From assembly GCF_003815775.1 (NCBI RefSeq), contig NZ_CP033926.1, positions 2,170,001-2,234,000 of the forward strand: a stretch of DNA of 64,000 bases, in the 5' to 3' direction. This document shows, piece after piece, positions 52,762 to 60,991 of this stretch. Within the stretch, counting starts at the first letter, position 1. Each line of letters opens with the position of its first letter. Below the pieces are notes generated by a model that was not told the DNA's origin, did not search any database, and was given only the letters and a program-made list of their open reading frames with translations. Position numbers and translations under genes: made by a program. This DNA comes from Chryseobacterium joostei (GTDB lineage: Bacteria > Bacteroidota > Bacteroidia > Flavobacteriales > Weeksellaceae).

Positions 52762-53217
52762 ATGAATTTTTTTAAAAGAAAACATTATCTTATAGTTTTT
52801 GTAGTTTTTTTTGCAGGAATATTTTCATATCAATATTTTTTTGTGAAAATTTTTAAAAGTTTCTATAATCAAAAAGGACTTTATACAATTGGTAAAATAA
52901 AAGATGTTAAAGGATATGGAAGAGGAACTGGTTTTAATTATCTATACACTTTCAATCTAAATGGAAAAAAATATGAATCTGTTTGTGATATTGGAAGCTT
53001 ATCTTATTCGGAGGCTAAAAAAAGAATAAATAATAATTTTTTAGTAGTATATCTGAATAATGATGTTTACAATAATAGAATTTATTCCAACATTCCTATA
53101 GATGATTCATTAGATAATAATGTTAAATTAAAAGAATGGATTGATAATAATATTAAAATTAAATCAAAAATAGATTCTATTCCTTCTCCTGGATATTTTT
53201 TTCAGAACTACTTTTAG
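52762..53217 (+). CDS. Immunity candidate, copy 2
   Basis: Identical to the protein at 45581-46036: 151 aa, one N-terminal membrane helix. It stays downstream of the orphan tip. Two copies may raise the dose of immunity or guard against loss. Confidence 0.65.
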   Translation: MNFFKRKHYLIVFVVFFAGIFSYQYFFVKIFKSFYNQKGLYTIGKIKDVKGYGRGTGFNYLYTFNLNGKKYESVCDIGSLSYSEAKKRINNNFLVVYLNNDVYNNRIYSNIPIDDSLDNNVKLKEWIDNNIKIKSKIDSIPSPGYFFQNYF

Positions 53218-53233
53218 TAGAAGATTATATAAT

Positions 53234-53263
53234 AAAATAAGCGACCTTGAGGTCGCTTATTTT
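53234..53263. terminator. Bidirectional terminator, copy 2
   Basis: Exact copy of the 46053-46082 hairpin. Confidence 0.9.
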
Positions 53264-53717
53264 ATTTCTTTTTACTAAGAATATATTGCCCTTGCATCAC
53301 ATTTATGGTGAATTCAATTAAATCTTTTTGTATTTGAAAATTATTAGGAATTAAAAACTGATCGGGTTTTCTTTTTTGATTAATTTGTTTAAATGATTTT
53401 ATTAAATCTTTCAAATCTTCTTTAGAGTCATCTTTAAAAGTATAGTAAAGCATTTGATTAAAATATTTAAAATTGCTGTTTTCTAATATTTGTTGAGTTT
53501 TACTATCATCCCATTTATTTTGTTGAGCATATTGTGAAATTATGCTTTTGCAATAGTTATAAACATAATTTTCAAAATTTGTCACTTTAATAAGTTCATC
53601 GACAAGGACTTTCTTATCTGCTGCTATTTCTATTTTTGGTGGTGGTGGTGGCGTAAATTCCTGAGCAAAAGTAAAAGAAGTAACAAAAAAAGTTAGTAGT
53701 AATAAAATGTTTTTCAT
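53262..53717 (-). CDS. Small secreted protein, copy 2
   Basis: Identical to 46081-46536: signal peptide, Pro-rich start, helical body. Same neighbours in the same order. Confidence 0.65.
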   Translation of the reverse strand: MKNILLLLTFFVTSFTFAQEFTPPPPPKIEIAADKKVLVDELIKVTNFENYVYNYCKSIISQYAQQNKWDDSKTQQILENSNFKYFNQMLYYTFKDDSKEDLKDLIKSFKQINQKRKPDQFLIPNNFQIQKDLIEFTINVMQGQYILSKKK

Positions 53718-53720
53718 AAT

Positions 53721-54059
53721 CTATAAATTAGCAAAAGTTTTTCTAGTTTTACAATCACGGATGTAGGTATCTATCAGATCGTAAAGCGTTTGCTTTTTAC
53801 TCTCTTCCAGTTGTTCCAAATCCTTAATTCTTTCTACCGTTCTTTTATCAAAAGAAACCTGATTGGTCTCACCAACCAAATAATCTAAACTTACACCGAG
53901 TGCATCTGCAATTTTTTTTGCAGCATCAACAGAAGGAATCGCTTCCCCTCTTTCGTACTTGCCGATCATTACACGAGACACCTCGCTTTTATCTGCCAAA
54001 TCGCTTTGGGAGAAGCCGTTCTTGTCTCTTAATGTAGTTATAATACTTCCTATATTCAT
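53721..54059 (-). CDS. XRE repressor, copy 2
   Basis: Identical to 46540-46878. It would repress both copies of the primase promoter; the operator is repeated at 54164-54179. Confidence 0.88.
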   Translation of the reverse strand: MNIGSIITTLRDKNGFSQSDLADKSEVSRVMIGKYERGEAIPSVDAAKKIADALGVSLDYLVGETNQVSFDKRTVERIKDLEQLEESKKQTLYDLIDTYIRDCKTRKTFANL

Positions 54060-54163
54060 CTCTAAAAAGATATAAAAGTTCTTAATAATTAAATATTATA
54101 TCAAAAATATGAAATTAAAGGATATAAAAAAATCTGATAAGATTTGTTCAATTGAAAACAAAA

Positions 54164-54179
54164 AGATACTTTTGTATCT
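54164..54179. promoter_or_regulatory. Candidate operator, copy 2
   Basis: Exact repeat of the 46983-46998 inverted repeat and -7 box upstream of the truncated primase. Confidence 0.6.
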
Positions 54180-54217
54180 GATAGTAACATCAAAAAAAAA
54201 TAAAATATTTTTCTTTT

Positions 54218-55372
54218 ATGGAGATTACAGAAATCAAAGAACGTTTAAGTTTATCCGAAGTTCTGAAGCATTACAATCTTGAGCCAAAAAACTCAATGCT
54301 CAAATGCTTTATGCATGATGATAAAACAGCAAGCCTGCAGGTGAATGTAGAAAAGAACTTTTACAAATGCCATGCATGCGGAAAAACGGGCGATGTCATC
54401 CAGTTTATAGAAGATTACGAGAAAGTCTCCAAACATGAAGCGATAAAAAAAGCCGGAGTTCTGGCTCTGGGTTCGCAGCCCACCCCTCAGAAAAACACAA
54501 ACCCTCTATATAAAGGTGCTGCGGACTTTGGGCAGGTGGAAACGTCTGCCCATTTTTTAGAGAAAGTATATTTAAGTTTTAGAAAAGGAATTTTTAATTG
54601 TGTTCCTGCGAAAGAGTATGTAAAAAGCAGAGCCTTACAGTTGGAAGATTTAGAAATAGGCTTTAACAGCGGACAGCTCCATTATGCAGACAGAAAAAAC
54701 AAAGATCCAAACAAAAGAGAAGCACTTATCCAAAAATTAACAGATGTAGGATTATTATCCCTAGCCGGAACCAACAGCAGAACAGGCGGACAAGCCTATA
54801 AAACCTTTGGAATCAAAAGCATTGTTTTTCCACTGAAAAATAAGGAAAATCAAATCGTAAGCTTTTATTTTAGGTCGATAATCGACAATAATAACTCCAA
54901 ACATTTTTACTTAAAAAACCGCAGCGGTGTTTATCCAAATTATCCAAACCCTGAAACTAAAAAACTCATTCTTACAGAATCTATTATTGATGCAGCTTCG
55001 CTGCTTCAATTGAAGATCATTAATGAGAAGTTTTCCGTTTTAGCATGTTTTGGAACCAACGGATTAAATGAGGAAGTTTTAAACTCAATAAAAAACCTTC
55101 CGGAATTAGAAGAAATTATCTTTTGTTTTGATAACGATAAAGCAGGAAAAGAAGCGGTAAAGAAATATTCTAAAACCTTAAACGACCTCTTCCTTGGTAA
55201 GGAGGCACTCAGGATAGGTTCTGTAGAATTACCAAATAAAGATGTTAACGAGACGCTGCAACTCCACGATGAAGAAATCTTTACAAAGCTTTTAGGTGAA
55301 AGAAAATTTATTTTTTCAGATGAAAAAGAAAAGGGTTCGAATCCTGACAAGACTACATTCAAGGAGAAATGA
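54218..55372 (+). pseudogene. Truncated primase-helicase (copy 2)
   Basis: 384 codons: the zinc finger and TOPRIM parts are intact and identical to copy 1 up to NPDKTT, then four foreign codons (FKEK) to a stop. The whole ATPase half is missing because the serine-recombinase element was inserted at about 55357. The missing half should lie at the far end of that element, beyond the window. Confidence 0.92.
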
Positions 55373-56880
55373 TCATTTTGATCGTTTCTCTTTTTTTTTA
55401 CACCATCTAACTCATTATTAATCTGAAAGATATGGTATGCTACGGAGTTGATTCTGGCGGTTCGATAATGTTTTCCGTCAAATTCCAATTTTTCAGGAAA
55501 TATCGAACCAATTATTGCCCGCTTTATCTCAATTTCCCCTTCTTGATAGTGTTTTCCGATATTTTGAAGTGTCTCTAAGGCTTGTTCGAGCAGTTTATCT
55601 ATATTGCTAATTTGAGGGAGTGAACTTTTATTCAATTCTTCTTCCAACTTTGAAATCCGTTCTTTGCATTCTCTTTTAATCTCCAGATATTCATCATCAT
55701 CAATTATCTCACTAAGAAACTTGTTTCGAGCAAAAGATAATTTATTATTCAAAGTATCAATTTCGTCAGATATTTTCTTCTTCTCTTTTAATGGATCATT
55801 AACGAAGTTATTATAATTTTCAGTCAAAAGCTTTTTAAGATATTTTTTAACTGGTGCATTCATTTCTAATGTCATTAATCCATCTTCAAAAACTTTATTG
55901 ACGATCTCGGCTCTTTCTCTGAATCCGCAAATAGAATTACAATGATAATAATAGTATCTATTGTTCCGACCTCTTGAAGCGCTGGCAGTAAGTGTTTTGC
56001 CACAATTCGGACACGTTAAAAATCCACGAAGTGGAAAATTTTCCTGAACAGTGATTTTCGTGTTCGGTCTTTGAGGCCGTTTCTTTCCATCCAGTATCTC
56101 TTGTACTTTGTCAAAAAGTTCCTCACTGATCAATGGCTCATGCTGACTTTCAACAAAACAGGCTTCCTCATCTTTATGTTTTGGAACAAATACTTTACCG
56201 CAATAAATCGGGTTACGAATGGCTATATGAAAAGATGTTCTACTGACACCTTTTCTCAAAGATTCATTAATTTTTGTTCTTATCGAATTGCTGGCATAGA
56301 TACCTTTAGCCAATTCATTGAATGCCCATTTCATTTTTGTTGCTTCCGGTTCTTTTATTGCAATATACTTTTTACCATTCTCGGTTATCTTGTTCGCATA
56401 ACCAAATGGAGCTTTCCCCATAACACGCCCTTCCTTGACAGCTCTTCTCATCCCATAAAATACATTGAGTGCTCTTCTGTCGTTTTCAACCTCCGGAGCA
56501 GCCAAATAAATAGCCAACATCATTTTATTTTCAGGGATAGAAAGATCAAGCGGTTGTTCAACGGCTTGTAAATCCACACCTAACTTTGAAAGGATGCTTA
56601 TCATCTGATAGGCATCGCCTGCGTTTCTGCTAAAACGATCCCATTTCGTAAACAAAATAACATTGGTTTTAGAACCTTTTTTCTTAAGTTCAATCAGAAG
56701 CTTCTTCCATTCAGGTCGGTTAAAAGATTTTGCAGAATGGTCTTCGTAAATAACATTTCCAACAGTAAAATTATTTTGTGAACAATGACGTCTGAGACGT
56801 TCCTCCTGATCTCTTTGGGAGTAACCTTTATCTGCCTGTTCATCTGTCGATACACGTATATATAAATCTGCTGTTTTCAT
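55006..56880 (-). CDS. Large serine recombinase, reading through its attachment site
   Basis: 624-codon frame. An N-terminal resolvase domain (MKTADLYIRVSTDEQ, catalytic Ser 11), a recombinase domain (about 160-260), a zinc ribbon (CPNCGKTL ... CNSIC near 290-320), and a coiled coil (about 370-430). It ends properly near residue 508, position 55357. From there the frame runs into the antisense of the primase fragment, adding about 116 unrelated residues (VVLSGFEPFSFSSEK...). The native C-terminus in the circular element is therefore different. It integrates the element by site-specific recombination. Confidence 0.9.
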   Translation of the reverse strand: MKTADLYIRVSTDEQADKGYSQRDQEERLRRHCSQNNFTVGNVIYEDHSAKSFNRPEWKKLLIELKKKGSKTNVILFTKWDRFSRNAGDAYQMISILSKLGVDLQAVEQPLDLSIPENKMMLAIYLAAPEVENDRRALNVFYGMRRAVKEGRVMGKAPFGYANKITENGKKYIAIKEPEATKMKWAFNELAKGIYASNSIRTKINESLRKGVSRTSFHIAIRNPIYCGKVFVPKHKDEEACFVESQHEPLISEELFDKVQEILDGKKRPQRPNTKITVQENFPLRGFLTCPNCGKTLTASASRGRNNRYYYYHCNSICGFRERAEIVNKVFEDGLMTLEMNAPVKKYLKKLLTENYNNFVNDPLKEKKKISDEIDTLNNKLSFARNKFLSEIIDDDEYLEIKRECKERISKLEEELNKSSLPQISNIDKLLEQALETLQNIGKHYQEGEIEIKRAIIGSIFPEKLEFDGKHYRTARINSVAYHIFQINNELDGVKKKRNDQNDHFSLNVVLSGFEPFSFSSEKINFLSPKSFVKISSSWSCSVSLTSLFGNSTEPILSASLPRKRSFKVLEYFFTASFPALSLSKQKIISSNSGRFFIEFKTSSFNPLVPKHAKTENFSLMIFN

Positions 56881-56971
56881 AATTTTTAAAATTTAATCCT
56901 GTGGAATAATAGTAAGTATAATCAAATAATAGAATTTTAGATTTATTGGTCAGATATTCCACTACGGATCA

Positions 56972-57139
56972 TCATTTCTGATCAGTATCGAAATACTTTT
57001 TAATGACCATCAGTGTAAGATTGTAAAGAAACTCCATTATCAATTCAGCTTCTTCCTTTGTAAGCTCCATGCCTTCAGAGCGGAAATATTCAATAACTTC
57101 CTCTATTGGTATTTTTTTGATTTCTTTTGCCTTAGACAT
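56972..57139 (-). CDS. Small hypothetical protein (55 aa)
   Basis: 55 codons from ATG 57139: MSKAKEIKKIPIEEVI start, FRSEGMELTKEEAELI, then a hydrophobic helix and a short tail. Located 92 nt upstream of the serine recombinase on the same strand, with an amphipathic helical composition. Probably a small accessory gene of the element; no family recognised. Confidence 0.6.
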   Translation of the reverse strand: MSKAKEIKKIPIEEVIEYFRSEGMELTKEEAELIMEFLYNLTLMVIKKYFDTDQK

Positions 57140-57257
57140 AAATGCAGAATTTCCCTAAAAATAATTCAGAGAAATTCCATTTATTCCGTGATATGTATCT
57201 CACTGCATCGTTAGGCACAGAAAGTCTTCAATTCGATAAAATTTATTTTCTAAAGGC

Positions 57258-58928
57258 TTAATTATTTTCTGCAAGTAGTGGATTTTCGGTTTTATCGTAT
57301 ATAAAGTTCATCTTAAAATTATCTAGCAATTTACCATCGATCACAGTTATCTTGAGTTCATTCATCAGCTTTTTTACAATCATTTTCATACAATTTACTT
57401 TCTCTTTGTCAACTTTTCCTATGCTGTGATGCACGCTCATATTGTAATCCGTGAAAGAAAATATATTGCTGGAAAATTGCTCAAATAGATAGTTGTATTT
57501 ATATATATCCTTATCAGCGTAAATACACAATTGCCAAAGCGCTTCGCTGGTCATATAGTTGGGGAGATAAAATGTTTTTACATAGATGTAAGTTCTGCAA
57601 AAGGACAAGAGAAATAATGCGAAGATATTATCTACTCCCTGATAATTTTCTTGCTCTCCATCAATTAATTTATAAAACTGTAATGAACTTTGTAATGCAC
57701 TCTTATAATGGAAATACAGGTCACTGTGCTGTGGTTGATTAGGCATCTCCCAATGCGGTTCGGGATGATTTTGATCTGAGGTAAAGACCAAATTTTTGCC
57801 TTGCATAATGAAAACGAAGAAACTTTGATATTGATATAGATTCTTTTGAATCCAATACCGATCGTGACCGACTAATAAAAATTTATATTCTTTTCCAAAT
57901 ATACTCGTCAAAGAATGAGTAATGGCTTTTACTTTTTCGTTATTCACATTTAAGCCAATCAAAAGTAAATAGTAGGTTGTCACTTCTCCATAGGTTGTTT
58001 TATGAAAGAAATATATTTGTTCAAGTTGTGTAAAGGTCAGGATTCTGTTAATTGCCTTATCAAGTATTTCATCTGCTGGGTATTCTTCCCTATGAAATTC
58101 GTACTGATCAACTTTGTAAATTTTTTCATATTGCTTTTTGATCAAATGTTTCAATTCGTAGAATCGAGCTTCAATAAGTGTAAAAAGCGAATCCTCGATG
58201 ATTCGTAATGATTCAAACATTCCTGTGTTGTAAATGATATCATCTTCGTCAATCGCTTTCTTTACCTTTGCAAAAAGTTCATTTAAGAAGTATTCTCGCT
58301 GATTCTTTTTGACAAAATAGGATTGTAGTTCCGGAGTATAAATCAGCAATTGATTTATCCTTTGATTTAGATCGATGTCACTTTTCCGTTCTCCGCTATA
58401 TAGTTCCTCTAAGTACTCCAAGTCATATTGGATCAGTTCTTCGAAAGAGGTAAAAACACTGTTATATGAATCCTCCGAAATAAGTCTTTCAATTTTTACC
58501 CTACGAATTTCGTGATCGTGATGGAAAGAATCTTCATAGCGGTTGAATTTCTTTCTGTATTTTTTCCAAATCCTATCTTTCAAAATTGATGATCTTGAAT
58601 CTTTATTTTGATAGATTATTGAAGATCGCTGGCAATGGTACTCTATGAAAGGATGACCTTTTGACAATTGATATTCTAATTTTGAATAATCAATGAAATA
58701 AAAGTAAACTTGATACTGATCTCTAAATTCTTTCACCCATCTTTTTGAACGCAATTTCGCTACATCAGCAAATTTATTGAGCTGAACCAAAATGTGTGAT
58801 CGAGTTGAATGCTTTTCTATCTTAAAGAATACCTGACCGACGGAATAATCCCTAACAATTTGCTCTAGTGTATTTTCAATAAATTCATTGGCGAGGATTG
58901 AAAACGGAGATTTATTTGGTGTTTTCAT
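57258..58928 (-). CDS. Unrecognised 556-aa protein
   Basis: The N-terminal region is strongly basic and helical (KIEKHSTRSHILVQ, KDRIWKKYRKKFNRY). The C-terminal third resembles HEPN/nucleotidyltransferase-associated helical domains (SALQSSLQFYKLIDG ... FCRTYIYVKTFYLP), but I cannot find a clean RxxxxH motif. Its ATG overlaps the stop of the 214-aa gene by 4 nt, so the two are translationally coupled. Possibly an effector of a defence module; not established. Confidence 0.55.
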   Translation of the reverse strand: MKTPNKSPFSILANEFIENTLEQIVRDYSVGQVFFKIEKHSTRSHILVQLNKFADVAKLRSKRWVKEFRDQYQVYFYFIDYSKLEYQLSKGHPFIEYHCQRSSIIYQNKDSRSSILKDRIWKKYRKKFNRYEDSFHHDHEIRRVKIERLISEDSYNSVFTSFEELIQYDLEYLEELYSGERKSDIDLNQRINQLLIYTPELQSYFVKKNQREYFLNELFAKVKKAIDEDDIIYNTGMFESLRIIEDSLFTLIEARFYELKHLIKKQYEKIYKVDQYEFHREEYPADEILDKAINRILTFTQLEQIYFFHKTTYGEVTTYYLLLIGLNVNNEKVKAITHSLTSIFGKEYKFLLVGHDRYWIQKNLYQYQSFFVFIMQGKNLVFTSDQNHPEPHWEMPNQPQHSDLYFHYKSALQSSLQFYKLIDGEQENYQGVDNIFALFLLSFCRTYIYVKTFYLPNYMTSEALWQLCIYADKDIYKYNYLFEQFSSNIFSFTDYNMSVHHSIGKVDKEKVNCMKMIVKKLMNELKITVIDGKLLDNFKMNFIYDKTENPLLAENN

Positions 58929-59569
58929 AGCTGAACGTTTTTAGATTCAAAACCACTATCATAGTATATAAAGATAGCTTCAATAAATAAACGAACCAAG
59001 GCAAACCACACCATCATATCAATATGTTCATCCATTTCCGGATCGTTGTCAAATCCTATGGTCTGTTTCAAAACAAAATCAGGGTCTTTAATCTTTTCCT
59101 GATATTTCTCAAAGTAATCAATTCCAACAATTGATAATATCAGAATAAACAATTCATTGATACATTTCTCAGAAGTGATCGAATTTAATATATACTTGAT
59201 GCTGTCAAAATGTTTCAACTCATCATTTTCGGATCTTCTCAGATTATCTTTATCCTTGGCAAAGTAAAAATGAATGAGCAGTAATATGCAGGACATCAAT
59301 CCTGCCGTCTTGATATCCTGCCTGCTCGCATCTTTGATCTCAATCTTTCCTGATAGCAATTTCCCCAATTCGTATTTTTGAATCAAATCTGGATAGCTAT
59401 CGAGCAGTTCTGTGAGTCTGGGATTATTCAGTTGGTCACGCAGGCGGAATAAACCTAATTCAAGATCTTCTCCTTGAGAATTCTGAACCAGAATATTTAA
59501 TGCGATCTTAGCTTGTTCTTTTGTATGTACAAGCTGTTTTTCTTTACTAAAGGATGTGTTATTTTTCAT
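58925..59569 (-). CDS. Unrecognised 214-aa protein
   Basis: Helical and acidic; two hydrophobic stretches near 90-105 and 140-152 (CILLLIHFYFA, NELFILILSIVGI). Family not recognised. Its stop overlaps the start of the 556-aa gene, suggesting a two-gene operon. Confidence 0.55.
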   Translation of the reverse strand: MKNNTSFSKEKQLVHTKEQAKIALNILVQNSQGEDLELGLFRLRDQLNNPRLTELLDSYPDLIQKYELGKLLSGKIEIKDASRQDIKTAGLMSCILLLIHFYFAKDKDNLRRSENDELKHFDSIKYILNSITSEKCINELFILILSIVGIDYFEKYQEKIKDPDFVLKQTIGFDNDPEMDEHIDMMVWFALVRLFIEAIFIYYDSGFESKNVQL

Positions 59570-59637
59570 ATCAATAATTTTATCTTTAGTAAAGTTGAAA
59601 AAGGGGTAAGAGATATTCTATTCAGGTAAGGGATATT

Positions 59638-60192
59638 TTATTCACGATTCTTATTTACTTTATTCTTGATTTTTTTAATACCTCTTTCGTTAATTATCTG
59701 TGCTGCATCTAACATCTTAACTAAGTGGATATGTGGAGTGATGAGGTCATAATCAAATTGTTCCTTATAAGGAGATAGCGATACGTGAACAATTTCGTTA
59801 AGAAAAAATTCGTACTCTTCTATAGTCTTATATTCAAATGCTTTATCAAATACTAGAAATGGATTTTGATATTCTTCTTTGTTTAAAGATCCCTGACTTA
59901 TGATCTGCCATTCTTTGGGAGCTTTTTTTACTTCCCATCTTTTAGCTTTGAAGTTTAGCAGATACGCACCCCTTATAAATGATCTGACAGCATTATGAAA
60001 ATCAAAAAGATCTCCTGGACGTTCTTTATTACAGACCTCAGCTTTATTTACATACAACATAATATCGCTGAGTGTATTTTTATAAATATCTATAGTACAA
60101 TAATTAAAGAACGCATTGATCAGCTTAAATGGATCTACAATTTCATCGATAGCCCAGAAAGTGGTTTCCATCGATATTTTTATTTTTTTCAT
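59638..60192 (-). CDS. Unrecognised 184-aa protein
   Basis: Soluble protein with several aromatic residues near the N-terminus (ETTFWAIDEIVDPFKL) and a basic C-terminus (KKIKNKVNKNR). No family recognised. It begins 180 nt from the divergent XRE gene, with which it shares a promoter region. Confidence 0.5.
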   Translation of the reverse strand: MKKIKISMETTFWAIDEIVDPFKLINAFFNYCTIDIYKNTLSDIMLYVNKAEVCNKERPGDLFDFHNAVRSFIRGAYLLNFKAKRWEVKKAPKEWQIISQGSLNKEEYQNPFLVFDKAFEYKTIEEYEFFLNEIVHVSLSPYKEQFDYDLITPHIHLVKMLDAAQIINERGIKKIKNKVNKNRE

Positions 60193-60371
60193 AACAATAG
60201 GATTAAAATTGATAGTCTAATTTCTAAGATTAGCTGTGAATAATCTATACTTATGGGGAATAAAATATCCGATTAAATGGATATTTTACAGGATAATTTT
60301 TTAACTTTACAATTCAGACGAATTAACAGAAATGGCTTTATCTTTAGGCCTTTAAAATTTTGATAACCGCT

Positions 60372-60776
60372 ATGGAACAGAAAATACATCAGGGAAGAAA
60401 CGTGAAGCGCTTTAGAGAAATGCTTGGTATAAAACAGGAGGCTTTAGCTTTTGACTTGGGCGAAGACTGGAATCAAAAGAAAATTTCTTTGTTGGAACAG
60501 AAAGATATAATCGAAGATGATTTATTGAAAGCAATTTCTACCGCACTAAAAATTCCTGTGGAAGCTTTTCAGAACTTTGATGAGGAACTTGCTGTCAATG
60601 TTATTGCTAATACGTTCGGGGATCATAGTATTGGATTTCAAAGAAATGACAATCCAACGTTTCATCCAGTTGAGCAAATTTTAAAAATACACGAAGAAAA
60701 GATTGCCTTGTATGAAAGAATGTTAAAGGAGAAAGAGGAAATGATGGAAAGACTAGAAAAATTAATCAGTAAATAA
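60372..60776 (+). CDS. XRE family regulator of the serine-recombinase element
   Basis: 134 aa from ATG 60372 (MEQKIHQGRN); a TTG four codons earlier is less likely. HTH at about 5-62 (KRFREMLGIKQEALAFDLG), a variable middle, and a C-terminal coiled coil (EILKIHEEKIALYERMLKEK in part). Common on Bacteroidota mobile elements. Divergent from the unrecognised three-gene block; may control it and the Gabija genes. Confidence 0.85.
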   Translation: MEQKIHQGRNVKRFREMLGIKQEALAFDLGEDWNQKKISLLEQKDIIEDDLLKAISTALKIPVEAFQNFDEELAVNVIANTFGDHSIGFQRNDNPTFHPVEQILKIHEEKIALYERMLKEKEEMMERLEKLISK

Positions 60777-60814
60777 AATATAAGTAATTCAAGATAATTA
60801 CTTTTTCATAAGAA

Positions 60815-60836
60815 AGGCTCAACTTGATGTTGACCT
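60815..60836 (+). terminator. Terminator after the XRE gene
   Basis: AGGCTCAAC/GTTGACCT stem with a 4-5-nt loop, then eight Ts. Confidence 0.75.
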
Positions 60837-60905
60837 TTTTTTTGTGAAGTGATTGTAGTATTAAATATTTTTAAAAAAATAATCAAAAAAATATTAATTG
60901 AAACC

Positions 60906-60925
60906 TAGTAATTTATTAATTACTA
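60906..60925. promoter_or_regulatory. Palindrome upstream of gajA, candidate operator
   Basis: TAGTAATT-TATT-AATTACTA, perfect 8-bp arms, 67 nt before the GajA start; a further CTAGTAA half-site lies at about 60935. Possible binding site for the XRE regulator. Confidence 0.5.
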
Positions 60926-60991
60926 AGTTTTCAGCTAGTAAGTATTAAGTTTTTATTATATTAGATTAACTAATAAATCTATAGAAACCTA

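Larger units (their letters stand above)
51858..55357. repeat. 3,500-bp direct repeat, copy 2
   Basis: Same bases as 44677-48176; ends in GACTACA, where the serine-recombinase element begins. Confidence 0.95.
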
